A stretch of DNA of 64,000 nucleotides from Parapedobacter koreensis (GTDB lineage: Bacteria; Bacteroidota; Bacteroidia; Sphingobacteriales; Sphingobacteriaceae): positions 1 to 64,000 of the forward strand of contig NZ_FNZR01000010.1 of the NCBI RefSeq assembly GCF_900109365.1, in the 5' to 3' direction. Position numbers and translations under genes: made by a program. Below, in pieces: positions 42,496 to 50,439 of the stretch (within the stretch, counting starts at the first letter, position 1; every line of letters begins with the position of its first letter). The notes under the pieces were generated by a model. The model was given only the letters and a program-made list of their open reading frames with translations. It was not told the origin of the DNA and ran no database searches.

Positions 42496-42519
42496 TTACA
42501 CTAACCACGGTTGGTGTAA
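42496..42519. promoter_or_regulatory. 24-bp near-palindrome upstream of an SDR gene
   Basis: TTACACTAACC and GGTTGGTGTAA flank a central AC and pair at 10 of 11 positions. It lies 34 bp before the SDR start codon. A further half-site (TACACTA) lies at 42488-42494. No regulator is adjacent. Confidence 0.5.
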
Positions 42520-42553
42520 AGTTTGCAGCGCATAATACAATGGAGGAAGGATC

Positions 42554-43345
42554 ATGAATACAAAAAAATTTGCGCTGGTGACTGGGGGAACGAGCGGCAT
42601 TGGATTAGAACTAGCTAAGCTATTGGCGGCAGATGGTTACAACTTGGTTATCATCGCACGCGATCAGCGAGAATTGGATCGCGTCAGCGGTGAACTCTCA
42701 CAGCTACACCCTATAGAGGTAATAACTATTCAAAAGGATCTGTTCAATCCTGAAGCTCCCCGCGAAGTGATTGACGCAATAAAGGCAAAAAACATCCCTG
42801 TGGATATCCTCATCAACAATGCAGGGCAAGGGGTGTACGGTGAATTTATTGACACCGATTTAGACAGGGAACTGGCTATCATTCAACTAAACATCAACGC
42901 GTGCATCGTGCTTACGAAATCCATTTTAAAGGACATGGTAGCCCGTAATTCGGGAAAAATACTCAACGTTTCTTCCATAGCGGGGAAGATACCCGGACCT
43001 TATCAGGCCGTTTATCATGGCACAAAGGCATTCGTCCATTTCTTTAGTGAAGCGATTCGCAACGAAACCCGAAATACCCACGTTACCATCACGTCGCTAT
43101 TGCCCGGTGCTACGGATACGGACTTCTTCAACAAAGCGGATATGGAAGCATCAAAAATAGTTCAGGAAGGTGATTTGGCCGATCCTGCTGATGTAGCCAA
43201 AGATGGATACAAAGCCATGATGGACGGAAAAGACCTGATCGTATCGGGTTTTAAAAACAAAATGCAGGTGGCGATAGGTAATGTATTGACCGATGCCAAA
43301 GCGACAGATACATTGCGCAAGCAACAAGAGCCGGCAGACGAGTAG
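42554..43345 (+). CDS. SDR-family oxidoreductase
   Basis: A 263-residue classical short-chain dehydrogenase. Cofactor motif ALVTGGTSGIGLELAKLLA, NAG motif ILINNAGQGVYGE, catalytic Ser in NVSSIAGKIPGP and catalytic Tyr-xxx-Lys in VYHGTKAFVHF are all present. The substrate is unknown. It is a single gene with a palindromic upstream site, convergent with the SemiSWEET gene. Confidence 0.92.
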   Translation: MNTKKFALVTGGTSGIGLELAKLLAADGYNLVIIARDQRELDRVSGELSQLHPIEVITIQKDLFNPEAPREVIDAIKAKNIPVDILINNAGQGVYGEFIDTDLDRELAIIQLNINACIVLTKSILKDMVARNSGKILNVSSIAGKIPGPYQAVYHGTKAFVHFFSEAIRNETRNTHVTITSLLPGATDTDFFNKADMEASKIVQEGDLADPADVAKDGYKAMMDGKDLIVSGFKNKMQVAIGNVLTDAKATDTLRKQQEPADE

Positions 43346-43369
43346 CAGGGTAATCCCCAACCGCGCAAC

Positions 43370-43636
43370 TCAAGATTTGGCCTTCCGATAATTGTATTTT
43401 AAGACTATCATAACCACATTGAGCGACAGTGCCAGTATATTGGTAGCAATAATTGGCATATCGCTTTTTTCAACCCCATAATATATCCATAAACTATTGC
43501 CCGTGCTGAGCACAACAAACATAAATACCGACACATCCTTAGCCTTTTTCCGTTTAATCGTGGTGATGATTTGAGGAATAATAGCTGACGAAGTGCAGAT
43601 ACCTGCAATGAGTCCTAATATTTCGATAAAACCCAT
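43370..43636 (-). CDS. SemiSWEET sugar transporter
   Basis: An 88-residue protein with three membrane helices, the half-size unit of eukaryotic SWEET transporters. The Pro-Gln motif lies at residues 21-22 (SAIIPQIITTIKRKKAKDVS) and the second helix contains GNSLWIYYG. SemiSWEETs dimerise to carry sugars such as sucrose or glucose down a gradient. Its presence in a trehalose-rich neighbourhood suggests a sugar export or uptake role, which is inference. Confidence 0.9.
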   Translation of the reverse strand: MGFIEILGLIAGICTSSAIIPQIITTIKRKKAKDVSVFMFVVLSTGNSLWIYYGVEKSDMPIIATNILALSLNVVMIVLKYNYRKAKS

Positions 43637-43729
43637 AACAAGGATAACATCATGCCGGTAAAATAGTTCTCTGTGAGAAGATATATCAAAAAAAATTAAG
43701 AACTATTATATTCTAATGGGCTCATGTGT

Positions 43730-43737
43730 TAAATTTG
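43730..43737 (+). promoter_or_regulatory. -7 element of the receiver-domain gene
   Basis: TAAATTTG matches TAnnTTTG, with predicted start near 43743, 36 nt before the ATG at 43779. No -33 TTG is visible. It argues against the in-frame ATG at 43716 as start. Confidence 0.45.
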
Positions 43738-43778
43738 CTCACGAGGTATGCCCCATGGATGGGCAGTGGAAATTGACT

Positions 43779-44141
43779 ATGGCGAAAAAAATCCTGTATG
43801 TGGAAGATGATGGCGACATGTTAGACATCGTTTCGGAATTTATGCAGTTTGAAGATTATGAGGTAATAACCGATAATGGAAAAGCGATCAAGAAAAAATT
43901 GAAACAACACCAAATCGGATTAATACTTTTAGATGAAAACTTAAATTGGGGTTGGGGAAGCGATCTTTGCAGAGAACTGCGAGCAGATGAAGAAACCGCT
44001 GGTATACCCATCGTGCTTATTTCTGCCTTGCAGGATATCGATAAAATAGCCGAACAGTGTGGAGCGACGACGTATATCCGTAAGCCGTTTGATATCTATG
44101 ATGTGATTGACGTGGTCAACCTACATTATCTACCCCAGTAG
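43779..44141 (+). CDS. Single-domain response regulator (receiver only)
   Basis: A 120-residue CheY-like receiver without an output domain. The acidic pocket is LYVEDDGDM, the phospho-accepting Asp is in LILLDENLNWG, the switch Ser is in VLISALQ and the invariant Lys is in IRKPFD. Such lone receivers relay phosphate or bind a protein partner. No kinase is adjacent; the nearest is at 32732-34162. I chose the ATG at 43779, which starts the first strand (AKKILYVEDD). Confidence 0.88.
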   Translation: MAKKILYVEDDGDMLDIVSEFMQFEDYEVITDNGKAIKKKLKQHQIGLILLDENLNWGWGSDLCRELRADEETAGIPIVLISALQDIDKIAEQCGATTYIRKPFDIYDVIDVVNLHYLPQ

Positions 44142-44152
44142 ATACGTCGCTA

Positions 44153-44929
44153 TCAGGCACCTTGTCCGAGATGAATCATTAATCCACCGTCTACCACGTA
44201 GGTTGCGCCGGTGACATAATCGCTATCGGCGGAAGCGAGGAATACGGCGATTTGCGCGACGTCCTCCGGTTTTCCCGCTCGCTTCATGGGAATGTATTGC
44301 TCCTTTTCTTTTCTCACCGTATCGTCTTCTACGGCTTCTTGGTTCATCTCCGTTAATATCATGCCCGGTGCAATGTTATTGACGCGGATATTTTTATCGG
44401 CAAGTTCCAAGGCGAGACTCCGGCTGAAATTCTTTACCCCGGCCTTGGAGGCGTTGTAGTCTGCATTTCCAGCGGTATTGACTTCTTCATGAATAGAGCT
44501 GACAAAAATGATATTACCGCCAGACGTGATGCCCTTCCGCCTTTGGAGATATGCTCTCGTACAAAAAAAAGAACCATAAAGATTGGTCTTTATACATCTG
44601 TCAAACGTTGAGGTATCCATTTCCGCGACAGGCACATTACTACCGTTGATACCCGCATTATTGACCAAGAGGTCTATTTTCCCATATTTTTGGATAACTT
44701 CATCAAATACCTGCGCTACTTTAGCTTCGTCGCTTACATCCAGCTGAAGGCATATCGCTTCTCCCCCGGCAGCGATGATATCGGCTGTCGTACGCTTGCC
44801 CCCCTCCTCATCCGAACGATACGTAACCACCACGTTTGCCCCTTCTTTGCCGTAAGCAATCGCAATAGCCCGGCCTATTCCTGAATCGGATCCGGTAATT
44901 AATGCCACTTTGGTTTTTAGTCTCGCCAT
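44153..44929 (-). CDS. SDR-family oxidoreductase (glucose 1-dehydrogenase-like)
   Basis: A 258-residue classical SDR: ALITGSDSGIGRAIAIAYGK (cofactor), LVNNAGINGSNVP, catalytic Ser in FVSSIHEEV and Tyr-xxx-Lys in ADYNASKAGVKNFSRSL, with the family ending DYVTGATYVVDGGLMI. It belongs to the glucose-1-dehydrogenase-like group that is often annotated with stress clusters; the substrate is not certain. It converges with the receiver gene. Confidence 0.92.
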   Translation of the reverse strand: MARLKTKVALITGSDSGIGRAIAIAYGKEGANVVVTYRSDEEGGKRTTADIIAAGGEAICLQLDVSDEAKVAQVFDEVIQKYGKIDLLVNNAGINGSNVPVAEMDTSTFDRCIKTNLYGSFFCTRAYLQRRKGITSGGNIIFVSSIHEEVNTAGNADYNASKAGVKNFSRSLALELADKNIRVNNIAPGMILTEMNQEAVEDDTVRKEKEQYIPMKRAGKPEDVAQIAVFLASADSDYVTGATYVVDGGLMIHLGQGA

Positions 44930-45043
44930 TTGGTTTTTTCATTAATGCTGTATAAAAATAACAGGAGACACCGCCATTTGTTTCGGTAGCACCCACCAAA
45001 CAAACCTTCATGCAGGAGGTTACTCACAGTAGACAAGTAAGAT

Positions 45044-45241
45044 ATGCCATCAAGCGTTATTAAATATATGGACTACAATGAAGGCAATAGCATTTTGAAA
45101 ATTACCTTTCAGACCGGGGCGGTTTATCTTTATTACGATGTCCCTGAAATGATCTATATTGGATTGAGGCAGGCCCGATCCAAGGGAAAATATTTTAACA
45201 GGTATATTGCTCAACAATATCCGTTCGACCGGGTTGGTTAA
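45044..45241 (+). CDS. KTSC-domain protein
   Basis: A 65-residue single-domain protein: SSVIKYMDYNEGNSILKITF, then GAVYLYYDVPEMIYIGL and SKGKYFNRYI. The KTSC domain is found alone in small proteins or at the end of lysyl-tRNA-synthetase-like proteins and its function is unknown. It is followed 85 bp later by the pyruvyl transferase gene on the same strand. Confidence 0.85.
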   Translation: MPSSVIKYMDYNEGNSILKITFQTGAVYLYYDVPEMIYIGLRQARSKGKYFNRYIAQQYPFDRVG

Positions 45242-45326
45242 AATATTTTTACCGTTTGGTTCCTTTGGGAAACAAACAGCCAATATCAATTGTAGACTAT
45301 TCAGCTATCACCTCACTTTGCTTGTT

Positions 45327-46457
45327 ATGCTTAATCGACAACTCAAAATTGGAATCTCCGGATCTTATGGTGGCATGAACCTGGGCGACGAAGCCATACT
45401 ACAGGTAATGCTCCATCAAATAAAGGGCTCATTGGATGCCGAAATCACCGTTTTCTCCCGCCACGCGGATGACACAAACAATAGGCATCAGGCCGATAAT
45501 GTAGTCAGCGTAAGGGATCTTTCGCTCAATGAAATAAAACCTTATATTGCCGATTTGGACCTATTTATCTTGGGTGGGGGAGGCATTTTGTATGATCAGG
45601 ACATTTTGCTGTACCTACGCGAGGTAAAGATTGCCAATGAACAGGGTGTGCCAGTGATGTTATACGCTATCGGTGCAGGGCCGCTGGAAAACCGCTCGCT
45701 ATATCCCGAAATCAGTGATACCTTAAACAAGGTAAACCTCATTACCGTTCGTGATGTCGATTCAAAACATTTATTGGAAAGCATCGGCGTGACCAAAGCA
45801 ATACATGTAACTACCGATCCGGCATTCCTCCTTACGCCCGAGCCCATAGACCAAGCTACGTTGGTAAAGGAACAACTCAACACGGAGCGTAGGCTGATCG
45901 CGATGTCCGTAAGGGAGCCGGGGGGCGCAGCCCCTGATTTAGATGAAGAAAAATACCATTCCCTGCTCGCCAACGCCGCAGATTACATGGTCGATCGCTT
46001 TGGCGCTGACATCCTCTTCATTCCAACGGAGCGCCATCATCGCGACCTCCAACATTCCCATGCAGTCATTTCATTGATGCTCCGCCCGCAGTATGCCCAT
46101 GTGCTGAAAGGCGAATACTCACCGGGCCAGTTGCTGTCCATTATGAAGCACTGCGATTTTGCTGTGGGCATGCGCTTACATTTCCTGATTTTCGCTGCCC
46201 TGCAAAACGTGCCCTTTGTCGCTCTGCCATACGCCGCTAAAGTAAAAGGATTATTGTCCGAACTGGGCATTGACATGCCACCACTACATTTGGTAAACGC
46301 TGGCAGACTTATTGCCTACATTGATCAGTTTTGGGACAACCAAGAGGATATCCGCAAGCAAATAAGTGAAAAATTACCCGCTATTCAAACCAAATCAAAG
46401 CTTACCCATCAGCTCATGCTGGATATCATGGAAAACTGCGCTACATTTCGATGTTAA
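45327..46457 (+). CDS. Polysaccharide pyruvyl transferase family protein (CsaB-like)
   Basis: A 376-residue GT-B-like enzyme. It begins LKIGISGSYGGMNLGDEAIL, has a strong LDLFILGGGGILYDQDI motif and ends with DFAVGMRLHFLIFAALQNVP, all typical of the CsaB/WcaK family that adds pyruvate ketals to cell-surface sugars. The ATG at 45327 is chosen because the preceding 40 residues overlap the KTSC gene end in another frame. Its last codons overlap the Rieske-FAD gene end by 4 bp. It is alone, without an exopolysaccharide cluster. Confidence 0.88.
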   Translation: MLNRQLKIGISGSYGGMNLGDEAILQVMLHQIKGSLDAEITVFSRHADDTNNRHQADNVVSVRDLSLNEIKPYIADLDLFILGGGGILYDQDILLYLREVKIANEQGVPVMLYAIGAGPLENRSLYPEISDTLNKVNLITVRDVDSKHLLESIGVTKAIHVTTDPAFLLTPEPIDQATLVKEQLNTERRLIAMSVREPGGAAPDLDEEKYHSLLANAADYMVDRFGADILFIPTERHHRDLQHSHAVISLMLRPQYAHVLKGEYSPGQLLSIMKHCDFAVGMRLHFLIFAALQNVPFVALPYAAKVKGLLSELGIDMPPLHLVNAGRLIAYIDQFWDNQEDIRKQISEKLPAIQTKSKLTHQLMLDIMENCATFRC

Positions 46458-48016
46458 GCAAGGGGAATAACTTCCAGATCTTTTCGGGGTGGGCCGGTAA
46501 GCACTTGTCCATTGGTGTCATAGCGCCCTCCGTGGCAAGGGCAATCCCAGCTTTTCTCCGCGTCATTCCAAACCACGATGCAACCTGCGTGTGTACACAC
46601 AGGACTCAGGGCCTTGACAGCTCCTGTGGCTGATTTATACACCGCTATTTGCTTATCTTCATACTTCACCACGGCTCCTGTCTCTGGAGCCAGCGCGACC
46701 AACGCGTCCAGCCGCTCGACCGCTATCCTATCCGCCACAAACCGATAGGCGACATCTGCATTTTCCTTCACAAAATTGGCAAACCCGGCAATGGGCTTGA
46801 TGCGCGACGGTGAAAATAGTTTTTCATAGGGACTTTCCTTACCCAAGATGAGATCGGTCAGTAATAACCCAGAAAAACTTCCAAATAAAATACCGTTTCC
46901 ACTGAATCCCGTGGCCACATAGGTTTCTTCGTCTCCTGGCAGTTTGCCGATATAAGGCAATCCGTCTGATGGCTCAAAATATTGGGCCGACCACCGATAG
47001 TCAATGGATGCGACCTGAAAGTGTTTGCGTATATAAATTTCCAATTCTTGGAAGGCCATGCGGGGATCTCCATGTCCGGTCTTATGGTCTGCTCCGCCAA
47101 AAATTAGATAAGGCTTACCATCAAGCAGGTGGCTACGGAAGTAATGGTAAGGATCCTGCATATCGTAAGCCAGCTCACTTGGATAGTCGCCGTCTACAAG
47201 TTGTGCACCCAACACATAACTACGGTAGGGTGCACACCGTAAATGCAACATATTCATCCCGGGAGGGATATGTGTGGCATACACCAATCGCTGGGCACGG
47301 ATAAGGCCGCCGCTTGTCTGTACCTGATGAATGTCATTCTCGCGGACAGCGTCTTCGACCCTTGCATTTTCTATTATCACACCTCCTTTTTTTACAAAGG
47401 CGTCCGCAAGCGCATGCAAATAATCGATGGGATGCATCTGCGCTTGTTTACGATATTGAATGGCTTGGACGAAATCCAACGGAAGCGGTATGCTTGTGGT
47501 ACGCTCGACTTCTACGCCAGCCCGTAGGGATGCCTGATAGATTTTTTCAAGTTCCCCGGCTTCTTTCTCCGTCTGGGCGAAGAGCACTCCGTCTTTGTAT
47601 GCAAAGTCACAACCGATTTGGTAGGCTGATACGTTACGGGCGATGAGATCCCGCGCCATACGCGCAGCGTTGGCCACCAATTTAGCTCCCGAAGTACCAA
47701 AATTATTTTCGATGGTATGGTACGGTGTGTCAAGCATCGTATTAATGTGCGATGTCGTCCCACCCGTGGTGCCAAATCCGACATGACGGGCTTCGGCGAT
47801 TATACAAGCCAAACCGGCCTCTTGCAAAAGCAATGCCGTAGTCAATCCAGTAATGCCCCCTCCGGCGATAAGCACATCCCACGTCCTGTCCGCTGCCGTA
47901 TTTTCCCTTCCTGTCCGCTGTGCCCATGCTGTAGCGGATGATTGCCATGGGCTGGATAGTACCCCATCTCTCTTCAAAGAATTCATCGTGGATGTGTCAG
48001 CCGAACTGATTTTCAT
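46454..48016 (-). CDS. FAD-dependent oxidoreductase with C-terminal Rieske domain
   Basis: A 520-residue fusion. Residues 45-405 are a DAO-type FAD domain (VLIAGGGITGLTTALLLQEA, then ATGFSGNGILFGSFSG). Residues 430-520 are a Rieske [2Fe-2S] domain with ligands Cys474, His476, Cys492 and His495 and a likely disulfide between Cys479 and Cys494. The family oxidises amine or amino-acid-like substrates and passes electrons on through the cluster. No redox partner is adjacent. It is divergent from the otsAB region. Confidence 0.9.
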   Translation of the reverse strand: MKISSADTSTMNSLKRDGVLSSPWQSSATAWAQRTGRENTAADRTWDVLIAGGGITGLTTALLLQEAGLACIIAEARHVGFGTTGGTTSHINTMLDTPYHTIENNFGTSGAKLVANAARMARDLIARNVSAYQIGCDFAYKDGVLFAQTEKEAGELEKIYQASLRAGVEVERTTSIPLPLDFVQAIQYRKQAQMHPIDYLHALADAFVKKGGVIIENARVEDAVRENDIHQVQTSGGLIRAQRLVYATHIPPGMNMLHLRCAPYRSYVLGAQLVDGDYPSELAYDMQDPYHYFRSHLLDGKPYLIFGGADHKTGHGDPRMAFQELEIYIRKHFQVASIDYRWSAQYFEPSDGLPYIGKLPGDEETYVATGFSGNGILFGSFSGLLLTDLILGKESPYEKLFSPSRIKPIAGFANFVKENADVAYRFVADRIAVERLDALVALAPETGAVVKYEDKQIAVYKSATGAVKALSPVCTHAGCIVVWNDAEKSWDCPCHGGRYDTNGQVLTGPPRKDLEVIPLA

Positions 48017-48142
48017 AGCGTGTTGTTTTCAATGATAACATGGGAAGTTTCGTATTGTTTATTGCAAATGCGACCAAACTTTTTGCTTTTTGCTTGTTTA
48101 TTCTTATATTGTGAGCATTGAATCAAATCGGCATTCCTAATT

Positions 48143-48247
48143 ATGCCGTATACCTCCTGCACCGGATTAGGCATCAATGTTTTTTATGAATCACCCGTCT
48201 ATCCGCAAACAGGCAGGCGTGTAAACATATTTATTGAGGTAAAGTGA
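48143..48247 (+). CDS. Possible 34-aa leader ORF overlapping the otsAB start
   Basis: A short open frame (MPYTSCTGLGINVFYESP at the start, NIFIEVK at the end) stops at TGA 48245-48247, overlapping the GTG start of otsAB at 48244 in a GTGA arrangement typical of translational coupling. It has no obvious ribosome site. It may be a leader peptide or a chance or decayed frame. Confidence 0.35.
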   Translation: MPYTSCTGLGINVFYESPVYPQTGRRVNIFIEVK

Positions 48248-50439
48248 GTAAAACAATCATTGTATCTAATCGGTTGCCCATTAAAATCATCACAGAAGGA
48301 GACAGCTATACCTTACAACCCAGTGAAGGCGGACTGGCCACTGGGCTTGCTTCCATTCATGCACAAGGGGAAAATAGTTGGATAGGCTGGCCGGGTGTTT
48401 CTGTAGAAGATACCGACCAACAAGCGTATTTCACATCCAAGTTGAAAGAAAAACGATTAATTCCGCTTTTTCTGAATGATGAAGAAATCAAAGGGTTTTA
48501 TGAGGGATTTTCCAACGAAGTATTGTGGCCCATTTTTCATTACCTCCCTTCTTATGCCAATTATGATTTGGGCAATTGGGAAACGTATGTCAATGTAAAT
48601 GAAAAATTCAGGGACCTGGTACTTGAGCATGCCGCTCCAGATGATACGATTTGGGTACATGATTACCAGCTATTGCTACTCCCAGGGTTGCTCAGAAAAG
48701 CTCTTCCGGAAGCGTCCATCGGCTTTTTCCAGCACATCCCCTTTCCTTCACAAGAGCTCTTCCGGCTTATTCCATGGCGTCGGGAATTATTGGAAGGCAT
48801 GCTGGGTGCTGATCTGCTGGGCTTCCATACCTTTGATGATGTACGCCATTTTATCAGCTCGGCTACCCGCCTTACTGCGACCAACAACAATTCAAACCGC
48901 TTGGAAGTGGATGATCGCACCGTGTTTGTAGAACCTTTTCCAATGGGCATTGATAGCAAGCGGTTTTCAGCCTTGTCGTCAGATGAAGCCGTATTGAATC
49001 GGGTTGCTGAACTAAAAGCTGCTTTTGCTGAGCAGAAAATCATCCTTTCCATCGATAGGCTGGATTACAGCAAAGGCATTACACAACGGCTTGAGGCTTT
49101 CGATTTATTCCTGCAGGAGAATCCCGACTTTCATAAGCGGGTCACACTATATATGATCGTTGTGCCTTCCCGGGATACCGTACCCCGGTACAAGGAACTT
49201 AAGGACCAGATAGACCGGTTGGTGGGCCATATCAATGCCAAGTATGGGTTATATGATTGGTATCCTGTAGCCTACTTCTATCACGGATACCCGGTTGAAG
49301 AGATTTCGGCATTGTATAATGTGGCTGATGTCTGTTTAGTGACGCCCATGCGTGACGGGATGAACTTGGTTAGTAAAGAGTATATCGCCAGCAGAAACGA
49401 TGAAACCGGCGTGCTCATCCTGAGTGAAATAGCAGGGGCGGCCAAAGAGCTCATCGACGCACTCATCGTCAACCCAAATGATATCCACGATATCCGTAAT
49501 GCGTTGTTGACTGCCTTGAATATGCCAACAGCAGAAATGAAAAAACGCATGAAATCCATGCGTGCGCTCGTATTTAAGTTTAATGTACAACATTGGGCGA
49601 CCTTATTCATGAATAAATTACAAGACACTAAAAACGTACAATCTACGACCAAAGCCAGGTTGGTTGGTGCAAACATCGAACGAGACATCATTACCCAATA
49701 TAAAAATGCCAGCAGTAGATTATTACTGCTCGATTATGATGGCACGCTGGTGGGATTCCAAGACGATATTGACAAAGCATTCCCGGATGAAGAGCTTTAT
49801 CAACTGCTTGACGAGTTGGAAGCCGACATGCATAACCATTTGGTCATCATCAGTGGGCGGAAACATGGCACCTTGGAAAAATGGTTCCACGGCCGGCCGT
49901 ATAGCCTGATAGCCGAACACGGCGTCTGGACGAAGGAGCCGGAATCGGATTGGAAACTCAAGAGCGGACTCTCCAGCGCTTGGAAGGATGAGGTAAGTGC
50001 GCTAATGGAATCATATGCCGACCGCACACCGGGGGCTTTTGTGGAAGAAAAGAGCTTCTCATTAGCTTGGCATTATCGCAAAGTACAACGGGATTTGGGC
50101 GCATTGCGGGCGCACGAACTCATTGAAAACCTACGCGATTATTCTGCCGCCTATGGCTTACAGCTATTGGACGGTGACAAGGTAGTAGAAATACGAAGTG
50201 CAGAAGTAAACAAGGGCCGGGCGACCTTGGATATCCTTCATGAAAACCGATATGACTTCATCCTGTCTATCGGAGATGATCGCACAGATGAGGATACCTT
50301 TCAAGTGCTGCCACCGGAGGCCTGTACCATCAAGGTTGGAACAGAAGTATCCGCAGCAAAATTTTATCTGAAACAACAACGTGATGTGCGTGTCTTGCTG
50401 ACCAAACTTGCGGCAATGGGTAAGCCGGTTAGCCAATAA
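48244..50439 (+). CDS. otsAB: Trehalose-6-phosphate synthase/phosphatase fusion
   Basis: A 731-residue fusion. Residues 1 to about 470 are OtsA (GT20): VSNRLPIKI, EGGLATGLASIHAQGENSWI, WVHDYQLLLLPGLLRKA and DRLDYSKGITQRLEAFDLFL. It joins UDP-glucose to glucose-6-phosphate. Residues about 490-731 are OtsB (HAD family) with LLLDYDGTLVGF (nucleophile Asp about 495) and SIGDDRTDEDTF (about 676), which removes the phosphate to give trehalose. It starts with GTG, and a GAGGT motif precedes it. Its 3' end overlaps the convergent GH15 gene by 11 bp. Confidence 0.95.
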   Translation: MSKTIIVSNRLPIKIITEGDSYTLQPSEGGLATGLASIHAQGENSWIGWPGVSVEDTDQQAYFTSKLKEKRLIPLFLNDEEIKGFYEGFSNEVLWPIFHYLPSYANYDLGNWETYVNVNEKFRDLVLEHAAPDDTIWVHDYQLLLLPGLLRKALPEASIGFFQHIPFPSQELFRLIPWRRELLEGMLGADLLGFHTFDDVRHFISSATRLTATNNNSNRLEVDDRTVFVEPFPMGIDSKRFSALSSDEAVLNRVAELKAAFAEQKIILSIDRLDYSKGITQRLEAFDLFLQENPDFHKRVTLYMIVVPSRDTVPRYKELKDQIDRLVGHINAKYGLYDWYPVAYFYHGYPVEEISALYNVADVCLVTPMRDGMNLVSKEYIASRNDETGVLILSEIAGAAKELIDALIVNPNDIHDIRNALLTALNMPTAEMKKRMKSMRALVFKFNVQHWATLFMNKLQDTKNVQSTTKARLVGANIERDIITQYKNASSRLLLLDYDGTLVGFQDDIDKAFPDEELYQLLDELEADMHNHLVIISGRKHGTLEKWFHGRPYSLIAEHGVWTKEPESDWKLKSGLSSAWKDEVSALMESYADRTPGAFVEEKSFSLAWHYRKVQRDLGALRAHELIENLRDYSAAYGLQLLDGDKVVEIRSAEVNKGRATLDILHENRYDFILSIGDDRTDEDTFQVLPPEACTIKVGTEVSAAKFYLKQQRDVRVLLTKLAAMGKPVSQ

